Below, one piece after another: positions 31,580-41,789 of a DNA stretch of 64,000 nt; within the stretch, counting starts at the first letter, position 1, and the number at the start of each line of letters is the position of its first letter. The notes under the pieces were generated by a model that ran no database searches, had not been told where the DNA came from, and saw only the letters and a program-made list of their open reading frames with translations. Source of the stretch: Pantoea nemavictus (GTDB lineage: Bacteria > Pseudomonadota > Gammaproteobacteria > Enterobacterales > Enterobacteriaceae); the NCBI RefSeq assembly GCF_037479095.1, contig NZ_JBBGZW010000001.1:3596001-3660000 (forward strand), written 5' to 3'. The translations under genes and the position numbers were made by a program.

Positions 31580-31694
31580 ACCCGTTTCATGTTGCAGGCG
31601 CGTTAGCTGCTCTCGTTCGCCCAATCGCTTACTAATGTAAGCTCATCGGGAGTCTCTCGTTTGCCGCCTGCCTGCATCATGATTTATTTAACGG
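31580..31694. repeat. Imperfect palindromic intergenic repeat, about 115 bp
   Basis: The element begins tacccgtttcatgttgcagg and ends near gatttatttaacggattata. Its outer arms (catgttgcaggc, 31588-31599, and gcctgcatcatg near 31670-31681) are inverted. A perfect inner stem gcttac-taat-gtaagc lies at 31627-31642, flanked by near-copies of ctctcgttcgcc (one on each side). From memory, this layout and wording match a dispersed palindromic repeat common between genes in Serratia, Yersinia and plant-associated enterobacteria. It carries no gene. It lies between the gloC terminator and the end of aspC, and may serve as an aspC 3' RNA structure. Confidence 0.6.
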
Positions 31695-31695
31695 A

Positions 31696-32886
31696 TTATA
31701 AAACCGCAACAATTGCCTCGCACAGCGCCGACATATTGTCTGGCGTCATACCAGCCACGTTAACGCGACCAGAATTCACCGCATATACACCGAACTCCTC
31801 ACGCAGACGCACCACCTGATCTTTAGTCAGCCCGCTGAATGAGAACATGCCGTTCTGCTTAATGATAAAGCTAAAGTCTTGGTTAGCCCCTTTCTCCGCC
31901 AGGGTATTCACAAACAGCTGACGCATGCGCTGGATGCGCTGACGCATATCGGTCAGTTCCTGAATCCAGATAGTACGCAGCGCATCATTGCTGAGAATGG
32001 TGGCGACTACCGCAGCACCGTGTGATGGCGGATTCGAATAGTTGGCGCGAATGGTGTATTTAACCTGACTGAACGCGGTTTTCGCCACGTCGCTACTCGC
32101 TGCAACCAGCGTCAGGGCGCCGACGCGCTCGTTATACAAGCCGAAGTTCTTAGAGTAAGAGCTGGCAACAATCAGTTCCTGATGTGACGCTGCAAAAATA
32201 CGCAGGCCTTCAGCGTCTTCATCCAGACCGCGAGCAAAGCCCTGGTAAGCGAAATCGAACAGTGGCAGCCACCCTTTTTCTTGCGACAGTTTCGCCAGTT
32301 GTTGCCACTGATCGGCTGTTGGATCGACGCCGGTTGGATTATGGCAGCAGCCATGGAATAACACTACATCGCCCGCTTTGGCTTCCTGCAGTGACGCCAC
32401 CATGCCGTCAAAATCGAGGCTGTGACTTGCTGCGTCATAATAGTGGTAATCACACACTTCGAGGCCCGCGGCGTTGAACACATTATTATGGTTCGGCCAG
32501 GTTGGATTACTCACCCAAACGCGCTTCACGTCAGTTTGATTTGCCAGGAAATCTGCCGCTACGCGCAGGGCGCCGGTGCCGCCGGGCGTCTGTGCTGTGC
32601 AGGCGCGGCCCGCTGAGATCAATGGGCTCTCTTTTCCGAATAGCAAGTCCTGCGTACAACGCGCGAAATCCGCCAGACCATCAATGCTCAGATAGTTTTT
32701 GGTGGTTTCGTTTTCCAGCAGATACTGCTCAGCTTTTTTAACACTGGTGAGTACCGGCGTTTTACCGGTTTCATCTTTATACACACCAATGCCAAGATTG
32801 ATTTTAGTCGGGCGGTCATCGGCGCGAAAAAGGTCAGCCAGTCCCAGAATAGGATCGGCGGGTGCGGCAGAGATCGATTCAAACAT
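31696..32886 (-). CDS. aspC: Aspartate aminotransferase
   Basis: This PLP-dependent transaminase interconverts aspartate and oxaloacetate with glutamate/2-oxoglutarate. The 396 residues equal E. coli AspC. The PLP lysine lies in [17 protein letters not shown] (about residue 246), and the substrate-binding arginine is in the C-terminal part (SGRVNVAGM). The protein begins [20 protein letters not shown], the conserved N terminus. It is on the minus strand downstream of ompF and has its own upstream gap of about 145 bases after the ompF terminator, so it is a single-gene unit. Confidence 0.98.
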   Translation of the reverse strand: MFESISAAPADPILGLADLFRADDRPTKINLGIGVYKDETGKTPVLTSVKKAEQYLLENETTKNYLSIDGLADFARCTQDLLFGKESPLISAGRACTAQTPGGTGALRVAADFLANQTDVKRVWVSNPTWPNHNNVFNAAGLEVCDYHYYDAASHSLDFDGMVASLQEAKAGDVVLFHGCCHNPTGVDPTADQWQQLAKLSQEKGWLPLFDFAYQGFARGLDEDAEGLRIFAASHQELIVASSYSKNFGLYNERVGALTLVAASSDVAKTAFSQVKYTIRANYSNPPSHGAAVVATILSNDALRTIWIQELTDMRQRIQRMRQLFVNTLAEKGANQDFSFIIKQNGMFSFSGLTKDQVVRLREEFGVYAVNSGRVNVAGMTPDNMSALCEAIVAVL

Positions 32887-33031
32887 GAGTCAGTTCCGTT
32901 TGGGTGAACTTTAGCGAAATGAGCTATCAGGTTAGCGTTAGACGGCACGCTTGCCAACCGTTGATATAAAAAAGAAATAGGGCGGGTGCTGAAAGTAGAA
33001 AAGCTAATTGCGAAGCCGATCACTGAAATGC

Positions 33032-33057
33032 AAAACGGAGCCCGAAGGCTCCGTTTT
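33032..33057 (-). terminator. Terminator of ompF
   Basis: An 11-bp perfect stem aaaacggagcc (33032-33042) and ggctccgtttt (33047-33057) closes a four-base UUCG-type loop on the minus strand. It has T-runs on both sides, so it can work in both directions. It lies 28 bases after the ompF stop. Confidence 0.93.
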
Positions 33058-33085
33058 TAGGTATTACGCAACTCTAATCGGATGA

Positions 33086-34198
33086 TTAGAACTGGTAAAC
33101 CAGGCCAACGCCAACTACGTCGTCGGTGCTTACGCCCTGAGCACGGGTGTAATCGTTGTCATCCAGCAGGTTGATTTTGTAGTCAACATACGCAGACATG
33201 TTTTTGTTGAAGTAGTAGTAGGTGCCCACTTCGATGTATTTAACCAGGTCAGCATCGCCACCAGCGAAGGTCGCACCATTGTCGGTGTTAGTGTTGCCAT
33301 TCAGCTGCTTGCCTTTAGACTGCAGGTAAGCGATGGATGGGCGCAGACCGAAATCGAACTGATACTGTGCAACCACTTCGAAGTTCTGAGTTTTGTTAGC
33401 AGTCTGACGAGCGAAGCTACCGTAAGCAGTGGTGTTACGTGATTCACCGTAGAATGCTGCCAGGTATACGTTGTTCGCGTCATATTTCAGACCGAAACCG
33501 TATGCGTCAGCTTTGTCGCCGTTGCCATCTGCAACTTGATCGTTAGTACGGTCAGAAGAGAAGTAAGAACCGACAGCGCTGATGCCCATACCGGTGTCAT
33601 ACGCTACAGAAGTACCCCAGCCGTCGCCGTTCTGTGCCAGTGGGTCACGAGAACCTTCGTTTTTGCCCTGGTACTGTGCTGCGAAGCTCAGGCCTTCAAC
33701 CAGACCGAAGAAGTTGCTGTTACGGTAAGTAGCCAGACCGCTTGAACGACCAATCATGAAGTTGTCGTTGTCTTGATACAGGGTATCATCACCGAACACT
33801 GGCAGTTGGTCAGTGTAAGACATTGCGTCATAGATAACGCCGTAGTTACGACCGTAGTCGAATGAACCTGCATCACCAAATTTCAGACCGGCGAAGCCCA
33901 GACGGGTTTTGTTGCCGTCTTGCGCATCAGCGCCTTCAGTGTTGTTAGCCTGAACGTTGTATTCCCACTGGCCATAACCGGTCAGCTGGTCGGTAATCTG
34001 AGTTTCACCCTTGAAGCCGAAGCGAACATACGTTGCATCGCCATCATTACCAGCGTCATCAGAGAAAGTGTGACGTGCATCAACTTTACCGTACAGGTCC
34101 AGTTTGTTGCCGTCTTTGTTATAAATTTCTGCTGCGTTTGCTGCGCCTGCAGCTAACAGAGCTGGGATAACCACTGCAAGAATGTTGCGCTTCATCAT
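33086..34198 (-). CDS. ompF: General porin OmpF
   Basis: This is a trimeric 16-strand outer-membrane porin for small hydrophilic solutes. It has 370 residues (E. coli OmpF 362). The signal peptide ends [19 protein letters not shown], the standard mature start. The constriction loop L3 is recognisable ([13 protein letters not shown]). The C terminus is VGVGLVYQF, with the terminal Phe needed for BAM assembly. Its identity as ompF rather than ompC rests on its place between asnS and aspC and on a 5' leader closely resembling E. coli ompF. The two N-terminal Met codons are adjacent; I use the first, as in E. coli. Confidence 0.93.
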   Translation of the reverse strand: MMKRNILAVVIPALLAAGAANAAEIYNKDGNKLDLYGKVDARHTFSDDAGNDGDATYVRFGFKGETQITDQLTGYGQWEYNVQANNTEGADAQDGNKTRLGFAGLKFGDAGSFDYGRNYGVIYDAMSYTDQLPVFGDDTLYQDNDNFMIGRSSGLATYRNSNFFGLVEGLSFAAQYQGKNEGSRDPLAQNGDGWGTSVAYDTGMGISAVGSYFSSDRTNDQVADGNGDKADAYGFGLKYDANNVYLAAFYGESRNTTAYGSFARQTANKTQNFEVVAQYQFDFGLRPSIAYLQSKGKQLNGNTNTDNGATFAGGDADLVKYIEVGTYYYFNKNMSAYVDYKINLLDDNDYTRAQGVSTDDVVGVGLVYQF

Positions 34199-34430
34199 TT
34201 TTTATTACCCTCATTGGAGTTATTTGGACATCTGCCACTGCTGCCAAGAAATCTTTACAGAACCTTGAAAGAAGTTTGATGTCTCCTGTGTCTGCACGCA
34301 TCTTTCCATCACGGGGTTGCTAATTCTAGCCCGAAGATGATTCAAATCTCGCAATTGAGTATCAAAAGGAAAAATTGTATTACAATTTGTAAAATATCGG
34401 GAACTTTGTGAGAGAACTCTAAATTTACAA
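34199..34430 (-). promoter_or_regulatory. ompF promoter and mRNA leader
   Basis: On the minus strand the leader contains gatgcgtgcagacaca (conserved with E. coli ompF) and the initiation region gagggtaataaaaaATG, which in E. coli is the target of the antisense RNA MicF. A -10 box TAGAAT lies at 34328-34323 with no good -35, as expected of an activator-dependent promoter. Upstream, around 34365-34400, A/T-rich direct elements (ttttacaaattgtaatacaa) fit OmpR binding. Regulation by OmpR and MicF is inferred from this similarity; micF itself is not in the window. Confidence 0.6.
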
Positions 34431-34433
34431 AAA

Positions 34434-34459
34434 TAAAAAAAGGCCGGCTAGGCCGACCT
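34434..34459 (-). terminator. Terminator of asnS
   Basis: On the minus strand the stem aggtcggc / gccggcct (34441-34459, with one U-G pair) has a three-base loop and is followed by seven T. It lies about 38 bases after the asnS stop. Confidence 0.88.
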
Positions 34460-34497
34460 CTTTATATATATGAATTACTTATAATTAATCGCTAATT

Positions 34498-35898
34498 TTA
34501 GAAATTCGCATTGCGTGGGGTACGTGGGAAGGGGATAACATCCCTTACATTTTGTACGCCGGTGACATAGGCGATTAATCGTTCGAAACCTAATCCGAAG
34601 CCTGCATGTGGGACGGTGCCGTAACGACGCAGGTCACGATACCACCAATAATCTTCTTTATTCAGGCCCATTTCTGCCAGACGCGCATCCAGTACATCCA
34701 GACGCTCTTCACGCTGCGAACCACCGATGATTTCGCCGATACCCGGCGCGAGGACATCCATCGCTGCCACGGTTTTGCCATCGTCGTTCATACGCATATA
34801 GAAAGCTTTGATGTCTTTCGGATAGTTTTTCACTACCACCGGTGCTTTAAAGTGCTGCTCGGCAAGGTAACGCTCGTGTTCAGATGAGAGATCCACGCCC
34901 CAAGACACGGGGTTCTCGAAGGTTTGGCCGCTTTTCAGCAGGATCTCTACCGCATCGGTGTAATCCACCTGTGCAAAATCGGTCTGAACAAAACGTTCCA
35001 AACGGGCAACCGCATCTTTGTCCACACGTTCCGCAAAGAAGGCCATGTCATCCGCGCGCTCATTCAACACCGCCTGGAACACGTATTTCAGCATGGCTTC
35101 AGCCAGGGCTGCGGCATCATCCAGCGTTGCGAAAGCCACTTCTGGCTCAATCATCCAGAATTCCGCCAGATGGCGGCTGGTGTTAGAGTTTTCAGCACGG
35201 AAGGTTGGGCCAAAGGTATACACCTTAGAGAGCGCACAGGCATAGGTTTCGGCATTGAGCTGACCAGATACGGTCAGGAACGCTTCTTTGCCGAAGAAAT
35301 CTTTATCGAAATCGATTTTGCCCTGCGGATCGCGCGGCAGGTTTTCCATGTCGAGCGTCGAAACGCGGAACATCTCGCCAGCACCTTCCGTATCCGAAGC
35401 GGTGATCAGCGGAGTGGAGACCCAGAAATACCCGTTTTCGTGGAAGAAGCGATGCAGCGCCTGCGCCAGCGTATGACGTACGCGTGCCACGGCGCCAACC
35501 AGGTTGGTACGCGGACGCAAATGCGCCACTTCGCGCAGGTATTCGATGCTGTGACGTTTTGCCGCCATGGGATAGGTATCTGGATCGTCAACCCAGCCGG
35601 TGACTTCAACCTGGGTCGCCTGCAGCTCAAATGCCTGGCCTTCGCCCGGTGATTCCACCACTTTGCCGGTAATGATCACGGAACAGCCGGTGGTCAGACG
35701 CAGCACTTCATCCTGATAATTATTCAGAGAATTATTGACGACGGCCTGAACGGGATTAAAGCAGGAACCGTCGTAAACGGCGATAAAGGAAAGACCAGCT
35801 TTGGAATCTCTTCGGGTACGCACCCAACCACGTACGGTGACTTCACTGTCAACCGCGACACGGCCATGCAGTACATCCGCTACAGGCACAACGCTCAT
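34498..35898 (-). CDS. asnS: Asparaginyl-tRNA synthetase
   Basis: This class IIb synthetase charges tRNA-Asn. The 466 residues equal E. coli AsnS. The N-terminal OB-fold anticodon-binding domain (about 1-105) includes [14 protein letters not shown]. The catalytic domain shows class II motif 2 ([22 protein letters not shown] region) and motif 3 [10 protein letters not shown] near the C terminus. It is a single-gene unit between pncB and ompF on the minus strand, with its own terminator. An AT-alternating tract (tatatatatata) lies just upstream of the ATG. Confidence 0.98.
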   Translation of the reverse strand: MSVVPVADVLHGRVAVDSEVTVRGWVRTRRDSKAGLSFIAVYDGSCFNPVQAVVNNSLNNYQDEVLRLTTGCSVIITGKVVESPGEGQAFELQATQVEVTGWVDDPDTYPMAAKRHSIEYLREVAHLRPRTNLVGAVARVRHTLAQALHRFFHENGYFWVSTPLITASDTEGAGEMFRVSTLDMENLPRDPQGKIDFDKDFFGKEAFLTVSGQLNAETYACALSKVYTFGPTFRAENSNTSRHLAEFWMIEPEVAFATLDDAAALAEAMLKYVFQAVLNERADDMAFFAERVDKDAVARLERFVQTDFAQVDYTDAVEILLKSGQTFENPVSWGVDLSSEHERYLAEQHFKAPVVVKNYPKDIKAFYMRMNDDGKTVAAMDVLAPGIGEIIGGSQREERLDVLDARLAEMGLNKEDYWWYRDLRRYGTVPHAGFGLGFERLIAYVTGVQNVRDVIPFPRTPRNANF

Positions 35899-36047
35899 AA
35901 AGTTCTCTCTATATATATATAGTGGATAAAAGCCCTTTTTCGGGGTTTTGCTATGTTACTTGCGAGCCAACAGGAAACAAGCAAAATTGGCAGGTGAAAG
36001 GGAGATTTGTTGACGAGAAGCAGGGTGCAAGCACCCTGTAATAGGAA

Positions 36048-37253
36048 TCAGCTGGCTCTTTTGACCAGCGGCAGATCGAAGGCTTTGCGCAAGGCACGCA
36101 CGAAGGCTTTATCCTGGCATATGGTTTTGCCAGGGCTATCGGAGAGTTTTGCCACCGGTTTGCCATTGCAGCTCACCAGTTTGATCACGATATTCAGTGG
36201 CGTAACGCCGGGAATATCGCAGGACAAACGTGTACCGATGCCGAATACCACGTTGGCGCGTTGACCAAAATGACGATAGAGCGCCAGCGCTTTGTCCAGA
36301 TTGAGGTTATCTGAGAACACCAGCGTTTTGCTTTTCGGGTCGATATCCAGACGCTGATAGTGCGCAATGGCTTTCTCGCCCCATTCCACCGGATCGCCGG
36401 AATCGTGACGCAAACCTTGATAACGATGGGCGAAGCCTGGCCCAAAGTCGCGCAGGAAGGCGTCCATCGTGATGCAGTCAGTGAGTGCGATGCCCAATTG
36501 ATCATCATACTCATCCAGCCACGATTGCAGCGCGGCGCGTTGGCTATTCGCCAGCACCGGGCTAATCTGCTGATGCGCCTGGAACCATTCATGCGCCTGA
36601 GTACCCACCGGATTAAGTTGCAGACGGCGCGCCAAATCGTAGTTACTGGTGCCAACCAACCACGGGAATTCGGCTTTTAGCGCACTGACAATCGCTTCCT
36701 GCACCGCTTTGGAGTAGCGGCGACGCGTGCCGAAATCCATCAGTTGGAAGCGCGACATATCCAAATCACCCACCTGCTGACGGAACGTCACCAGCTTGTC
36801 ATGCAAGTGCGCTACCGCCTGGTCCACACCCATCTGCGGCGTGCGATGACGATGCACGACTTCACTGATCAACGCCAGCAACGGCACTTCCCACAGAATC
36901 ACTTCACGCCACGGACCATGAATCTGAATCGTCAGATGGCCATTGTCGTTGCGGACATTTACCTGTGAAGGATCGAGGCGGAACTGGCGCAGCCAGTTGA
37001 GGTAATCGGTTTGAAAGAAGGGGAGCCCGCTAAGGTAGTGATACTCATCGTCGCTAAGGGCAAGCGTTTGCAGGGTTTCAATTTGTGCGCGGATCTCGTC
37101 CGCATAAATACCCAGCAGTTCATCGCCACGGCAGCGAAATTCCGCCGTAACCGGGACATCATAATAGCGATGATAGACGGCCTGCTGCATATGAAGCTTG
37201 TACGCATCGGTATCAAGCAGCGTGGTCAAAATCGGGGAAGCATGTCCAGTCAT
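36048..37253 (-). CDS. pncB: Nicotinate phosphoribosyltransferase
   Basis: This enzyme condenses nicotinate with PRPP, driven by ATP, in the NAD salvage pathway. From the ATG at 37253 it has 401 residues (E. coli 400) beginning [22 protein letters not shown], the conserved N terminus. An ATG five codons upstream (37268) directly abuts an AGAGG sequence, too close to serve it, so the start is not fully settled. The PRPP-site stretch [15 protein letters not shown] and the phosphohistidine region ([11 protein letters not shown]) are intact. The gene is divergent from pepN, with a 253-base gap between. I saw no complete NadR palindrome there. Confidence 0.96.
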   Translation of the reverse strand: MTGHASPILTTLLDTDAYKLHMQQAVYHRYYDVPVTAEFRCRGDELLGIYADEIRAQIETLQTLALSDDEYHYLSGLPFFQTDYLNWLRQFRLDPSQVNVRNDNGHLTIQIHGPWREVILWEVPLLALISEVVHRHRTPQMGVDQAVAHLHDKLVTFRQQVGDLDMSRFQLMDFGTRRRYSKAVQEAIVSALKAEFPWLVGTSNYDLARRLQLNPVGTQAHEWFQAHQQISPVLANSQRAALQSWLDEYDDQLGIALTDCITMDAFLRDFGPGFAHRYQGLRHDSGDPVEWGEKAIAHYQRLDIDPKSKTLVFSDNLNLDKALALYRHFGQRANVVFGIGTRLSCDIPGVTPLNIVIKLVSCNGKPVAKLSDSPGKTICQDKAFVRALRKAFDLPLVKRAS

Positions 37254-37506
37254 GGTGCGTTTCAGCATCCTCTTCCGCGGAGCAGAGCCCGGTGTTCAAC
37301 AAAGTCATAAAGACGCAGGAGTATAAAACAGTAATGACCGCGATCACACCATAATTGCGGGTGGCAGGTCGAGGGTCATTTGTGCCATTGTTAATGAATT
37401 GTAGCCTTTTCAACGAAGGCACGCATTGTGCGTGGCAACGAAGGCACAACCCGCTTAGACTTTGACGGGTCAACATATTAACGATTAAAAGATGCGAGAA
37501 GGACTT

Positions 37507-40122
37507 ATGACGCAACAGCCGCAAATTAAATATCGCCACGATTACCGTGCGCCGGATTACACCATTACCGACATCGACCTGACGTTTGATCTGGATGCCG
37601 CCTCGACGCGCGTTACGGCGGTCAGTCAGGTTAAGCGACTGGGTGCTGCGGATGCGGAGCTGCGCCTTGATGGTGAAGACCTCACGCTGGTGTCGCTGGC
37701 GGTGGATGGCAATCCATGGTCGCATTATCGCGAAGAAGAGGGCGCGTTGTTCATTAGCCAGCTGCCGGACAACTTTACCCTGACCATCATTAATGACATC
37801 CATCCGGATAAAAACACCGCGCTGGAAGGGTTATATCAATCTGGCGAAGCGCTTTGTACCCAATGTGAAGCCGAAGGTTTCCGCCACATCACCTGGTATC
37901 TCGACCGCCCGGATGTGCTGGCGCGCTTTACCACCACCATTATTGCCGATGCCGCACGCTATCCTTATTTACTCTCGAACGGCAACAAGCTGGAGAGCGG
38001 GCGCCATGAAGATGGCCGTCATTGGGTGAAGTGGCAAGATCCCTTCCCGAAACCCTGTTACCTGTTTGCGCTGGTAGCCGGTGATTTCGACGTGCTACGT
38101 GACAGTTTCACCACCCGCTCAGGCCGCGATGTGGCGCTGGAGATCTTTGTCGACCGCGGCAATCTGGATCGCGCCGATTGGGCGATGACCTCGCTGAAAG
38201 CCAGCATGAAGTGGGATGAAGAGCGCTTCAACCTCGAGTATGACCTCGACATTTTTATGATCGTTGCGGTGGACTTCTTCAATATGGGCGCGATGGAGAA
38301 CAAAGGTCTCAACGTCTTCAACTCCAAATATGTGCTGGCGAAAGCCGAAACGGCCACCGACAAAGATTATCTCGGCATTGAAGCGGTTATTGGACATGAG
38401 TATTTCCACAACTGGACGGGTAACCGCGTCACCTGCCGCGACTGGTTCCAGCTTAGCCTGAAAGAGGGCCTGACGGTGTTCCGCGATCAGGAGTTCAGTT
38501 CAGACCTCGGTTCACGTGCGGTCAACCGCATTGATAATGTGCGCGTGATGCGTGGTGCGCAGTTTGCCGAAGACGCCAGCCCCATGGCGCATCCGATCCG
38601 TCCGGATCAGGTGATCGAGATGAACAACTTCTACACCTTGACGGTATACGAGAAAGGTTCGGAAGTGATCCGCATGATGCACACCTTGCTCGGCGAAGAG
38701 AATTTCCAGAAGGGCATGCAGCTCTATTTCGAGCGCCACGATGGCAGCGCCGCCACCTGTGATGATTTTGTGCAGGCGATGGAAGATGCCTCCAACGTTG
38801 ATCTTTCTCAGTTCCGCCGCTGGTACAGCCAGGCGGGCACGCCAATCCTGACGGTGCGCGATGACTACAATCCTGAGCTTGAGCAGTACACGCTGCATAT
38901 CACCCAGCGTACGCCGGCCACCGCCGAGCAGAAAGAGAAACTGCCGCTACACATTCCGCTGGATATCGAACTGTACGATAACGAAGGCAACGTGATCCCG
39001 CTGCAGCACAACGGACATCCGGTGCATCACGTGCTGAACGTCACCGAAGAGTTCCAGACTTTTATTTTCGACAAAGTCTATTTCCAGCCGGTGCCCTCAC
39101 TGCTGCGTGAATTCTCCGCGCCGGTGAAGCTCGACTATAAATGGAGCGATGCGCAGCTCACCTTCCTGATGCGTCACGCGCGCAACGATTTCGCCCGCTG
39201 GGATGCGGCTCAGAGTCTGCTGGCCACTTACATTCGTCTGAATGTGGCCCGCCATCAGCAGGGGCAGCCGCTGTCGCTGCCGCTGCATGTCGCCGATGCA
39301 TTCCGCGCGGTGCTGCTGGATGAGCAGGGCGATCCGGCGCTGAAAGCGTTGATTCTGTCGCTGCCCTCTGAGAATGAAATTGCGGAACTGTTTGATGTCA
39401 TCGATCCGCTGGCGATCTCGGCGGTGCGCGATGCGCTGGTACGTACGCTGGCTAAAGAGTTGAGTGATGAATTCTTTGCCCTCTATCTGGCCAACCAAAG
39501 CAACGAATACAAAATTGAGCATGCAGAAATTGGCAAGCGCACGCTGAAAAACGTCTGCCTTGGCTATCTGGCGTTTGCCGAGGAGGCACAAGCAGACAAG
39601 CTGGTGCAGGCGCAATATCAGCAGGCGAACAACATGACCGACGCGTTAGCGGCGCTGGCTGCGGCCGTAGCGGCGAATCTGCCGTGCCGCGATACCTTGT
39701 TAGCCGCATACGACGAGCGCTGGCATCAGGATGGTTTGGTGATGGATAAATGGTTTGTGCTGCAAGCCACCAGCCCGGCGGCGGATGTGCTGAGCAAGGT
39801 GCGCGAACTGCTGCATCACCGATCATTCACCATGGGCAACCCGAACCGTATTCGTTCGCTGATTGGGGCATTTGCTTCTGCTAATCCGGCGGCATTCCAC
39901 GCCAAAGATGGCAGCGGCTATCAGTTCCTGGTGGAGATGTTGACCGATCTCAATACGCGTAACCCGCAGGTGGCCGCGCGGATGATCGAGCCGTTGATTC
40001 GTCTGAAACGTTACGATGCCGAGCGCCAGGCGTTGATGCGCAAGGCGCTGGAGACGTTGAAAGGGTTGGATAAGCTGTCTGGCGATCTGTACGAGAAGAT
40101 CACTAAAGCATTGAACGCTTAA
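37507..40122 (+). CDS. pepN: Aminopeptidase N
   Basis: This M1-family zinc aminopeptidase is the main broad-specificity aminopeptidase in the cytoplasm. From the ATG at 37507 (GAAGGA five bases upstream) it has 871 residues (E. coli 870) beginning MTQQPQIKYRHDYRAPDY. The exopeptidase motif GAMEN is at 261-265 and the zinc site HEYFH at 297-301, with the third ligand Glu about 19 residues further. The C-terminal helical domain closes the active-site cavity. It is divergent from pncB and convergent with ssuB, with a long inverted repeat between the two 3' ends. Confidence 0.98.
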   Translation: MTQQPQIKYRHDYRAPDYTITDIDLTFDLDAASTRVTAVSQVKRLGAADAELRLDGEDLTLVSLAVDGNPWSHYREEEGALFISQLPDNFTLTIINDIHPDKNTALEGLYQSGEALCTQCEAEGFRHITWYLDRPDVLARFTTTIIADAARYPYLLSNGNKLESGRHEDGRHWVKWQDPFPKPCYLFALVAGDFDVLRDSFTTRSGRDVALEIFVDRGNLDRADWAMTSLKASMKWDEERFNLEYDLDIFMIVAVDFFNMGAMENKGLNVFNSKYVLAKAETATDKDYLGIEAVIGHEYFHNWTGNRVTCRDWFQLSLKEGLTVFRDQEFSSDLGSRAVNRIDNVRVMRGAQFAEDASPMAHPIRPDQVIEMNNFYTLTVYEKGSEVIRMMHTLLGEENFQKGMQLYFERHDGSAATCDDFVQAMEDASNVDLSQFRRWYSQAGTPILTVRDDYNPELEQYTLHITQRTPATAEQKEKLPLHIPLDIELYDNEGNVIPLQHNGHPVHHVLNVTEEFQTFIFDKVYFQPVPSLLREFSAPVKLDYKWSDAQLTFLMRHARNDFARWDAAQSLLATYIRLNVARHQQGQPLSLPLHVADAFRAVLLDEQGDPALKALILSLPSENEIAELFDVIDPLAISAVRDALVRTLAKELSDEFFALYLANQSNEYKIEHAEIGKRTLKNVCLGYLAFAEEAQADKLVQAQYQQANNMTDALAALAAAVAANLPCRDTLLAAYDERWHQDGLVMDKWFVLQATSPAADVLSKVRELLHHRSFTMGNPNRIRSLIGAFASANPAAFHAKDGSGYQFLVEMLTDLNTRNPQVAARMIEPLIRLKRYDAERQALMRKALETLKGLDKLSGDLYEKITKALNA

Positions 40123-40131
40123 GAAAACAAT

Positions 40132-40193
40132 GCGCAATAAATTGCGCCGCTACGGGATTTTGCACGTATTTGTAGCGGCGCGATTTATCGCGC
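40132..40193. repeat. Long inverted repeat between convergent pepN and ssuB
   Basis: The arms at 40132-40153 (ending gcgccgctac) and 40172-40193 (starting gtagcggcgc) are 22 bases each, differ at two positions and enclose 18 bases. One of the two differences still allows a G-U pair. The element fills nearly the whole 79-base gap between two convergent 3' ends. It resembles a REP-type or dispersed palindrome and could act as a bidirectional stop or 3' end protector, although T-runs are poor. Confidence 0.75.
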
Positions 40194-40201
40194 GTCTTTG
40201 A

Positions 40202-40993
40202 TCAACTCTGCTGTGCAAACTTCAGCGGCTGCTCCGATGAACCTCGCTTCATCACGCGATCCAGCACTTCGGCCTCCAGTTCCGCCAGACGCGCAGATCC
40301 GCGACGGCGCGGACGCGGCAAATCGACCAGCAAATCCAGCCCAATCTGTCCCTCCTCAATCAGCAGCACGCGATCGGCGATCGCCACCGCTTCGCTAACA
40401 TCGTGCGTCACCAGCAGGACGGTGAAGTTATGCTGCTGCCATAGCGACTCAATCAATCCCTGCATTTCAATACGCGTTAATGCATCCAGCGCACCCAGCG
40501 GTTCGTCGAGCAGCAGCAAACCGGGACGGTGAATCAGCGCACGCGCCAGCGCCACGCGCTGTTTCTGCCCGCCGGACAAGGCTGCGGGCCACTCATTGGC
40601 GCGGTCGGCCAAACCAACGGCATCCAGCGCTTCCAGTGCGGCAGCTCGCCATTCGCGGCCTTTCAGTCCCAGTCCAACGTTATCAATCACCTTTTTCCAC
40701 GGCAGCAGGCGTGAATCCTGGAACATCAGCCGCGTGTCTTCACGTGCTTGCGATAACGGCGCATTTCCGGCCAGTAAGGCACCGCGCGTGGTGGATTCCA
40801 GTCCAGCTAACAGGCGCAACAGGGTACTTTTGCCACAGCCGCTGCGGCCAACAACTGCAACAAACTGTCCGGACGGAATGTGCAGATCAATATTGTTCAG
40901 GATGGTGCGATCGCCATATTGCTTGCTGACGCCCTTTACGCCAACCGGTGTACCGCGATTAAGGCGCGCCGGATTTAGGGTTGCGTTGCTCAT
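40202..40993 (-). CDS. ssuB: Aliphatic sulfonate ABC transporter, ATP-binding subunit
   Basis: This is the ATPase of the SsuABC importer for alkanesulfonates, used as a sulfur source. It has 263 residues. Walker A is [10 protein letters not shown], the signature [15 protein letters not shown] and Walker [13 protein letters not shown], all intact, with switch histidine in [12 protein letters not shown]. It is the last gene of ssuEADCB and overlaps ssuC by four bases. Assignment over the related taurine subunit TauB rests on its position in a complete ssu operon. Confidence 0.96.
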   Translation of the reverse strand: MSNATLNPARLNRGTPVGVKGVSKQYGDRTILNNIDLHIPSGQFVAVVGRSGCGKSTLLRLLAGLESTTRGALLAGNAPLSQAREDTRLMFQDSRLLPWKKVIDNVGLGLKGREWRAAALEALDAVGLADRANEWPAALSGGQKQRVALARALIHRPGLLLLDEPLGALDALTRIEMQGLIESLWQQHNFTVLLVTHDVSEAVAIADRVLLIEEGQIGLDLLVDLPRPRRRGSARLAELEAEVLDRVMKRGSSEQPLKFAQQS

Positions 40994-41781
40994 GCGTTCT
41001 CCTTCAATTGATAGGCCGGATGCCAGCGCAGCCAGACGCGCTCCAGCAGTTGTGCCGTGACGTCAGCCAGTTTGCCGAGCAGGGCATAGAGAATGATGGC
41101 CACCACCACCACATCGGTTTGCAGGAATTCACGGGCGTTCATTGCCAGATAACCAATGCCGGAGTTAGCGGAAATGGTCTCGGCGACAATCAAGGTCAGC
41201 CACATCAGGCCGAGAGCAAAACGCACGCCGACCATAATGGAGGGCAGCGCACCCGGCAAAATCACCTGGATGAATAAGCTCCAGCCGGACAAACCATAGC
41301 TGCGCGCCATCTCCACCAGGCCACGATCAATGTTGCGAATACCGTGATAAGTGTTGAGATAAATCGGGAACAGAGTACCCAGCGCCACGAGGAAAATCTT
41401 GGCGGATTCGTCAATACCGAACCACAAAATCACCAGCGGAATCAGCGCCAGATGCGGTACGTTACGCAGCATCTGCACCGAGGTATCCAGCAAGCGTTCA
41501 CCCACGCGTGAAGTGCCGGTAATCAAACCCAGAATCAAACCAATCGAACCGCCAATGGAGAAGCCGATAGCGGCGCGCCAGCTGCTGATCGCCAGGTTCT
41601 GCCACAGTTCACCGCTTACCGTCAGCTTCCAGAAGGTGATGAGGATATTTTCCGGCGACGGCAGAATGCGCGTCGACAACCAGCCCACCTGCGATGCCAG
41701 TTGCCACACCGCAATCAGCACCACCGGCAAAACCCAGGGCAGTACCGCATTCGTCAACCTGGTTTTAACGTTCGCCATCAT
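40990..41781 (-). CDS. ssuC: Aliphatic sulfonate ABC transporter, permease
   Basis: This is the inner-membrane permease of the SsuABC importer, 263 residues with about six membrane helices. It has the BPD_transp_1 EAA-like loop ([28 protein letters not shown]) that docks on SsuB. The N terminus [20 protein letters not shown] is typical of SsuC. It overlaps ssuB by four bases and follows ssuD by eight, so expression is coupled within the operon. Confidence 0.96.
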   Translation of the reverse strand: MMANVKTRLTNAVLPWVLPVVLIAVWQLASQVGWLSTRILPSPENILITFWKLTVSGELWQNLAISSWRAAIGFSIGGSIGLILGLITGTSRVGERLLDTSVQMLRNVPHLALIPLVILWFGIDESAKIFLVALGTLFPIYLNTYHGIRNIDRGLVEMARSYGLSGWSLFIQVILPGALPSIMVGVRFALGLMWLTLIVAETISANSGIGYLAMNAREFLQTDVVVVAIILYALLGKLADVTAQLLERVWLRWHPAYQLKENA

Positions 41782-41789
41782 CTGCTCCT

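Noticed and set aside
37269..37506. NadR operator between pncB and pepN
   Set aside because: Only a tgtttta half-site is visible on the minus strand; the paired half at correct spacing is missing.
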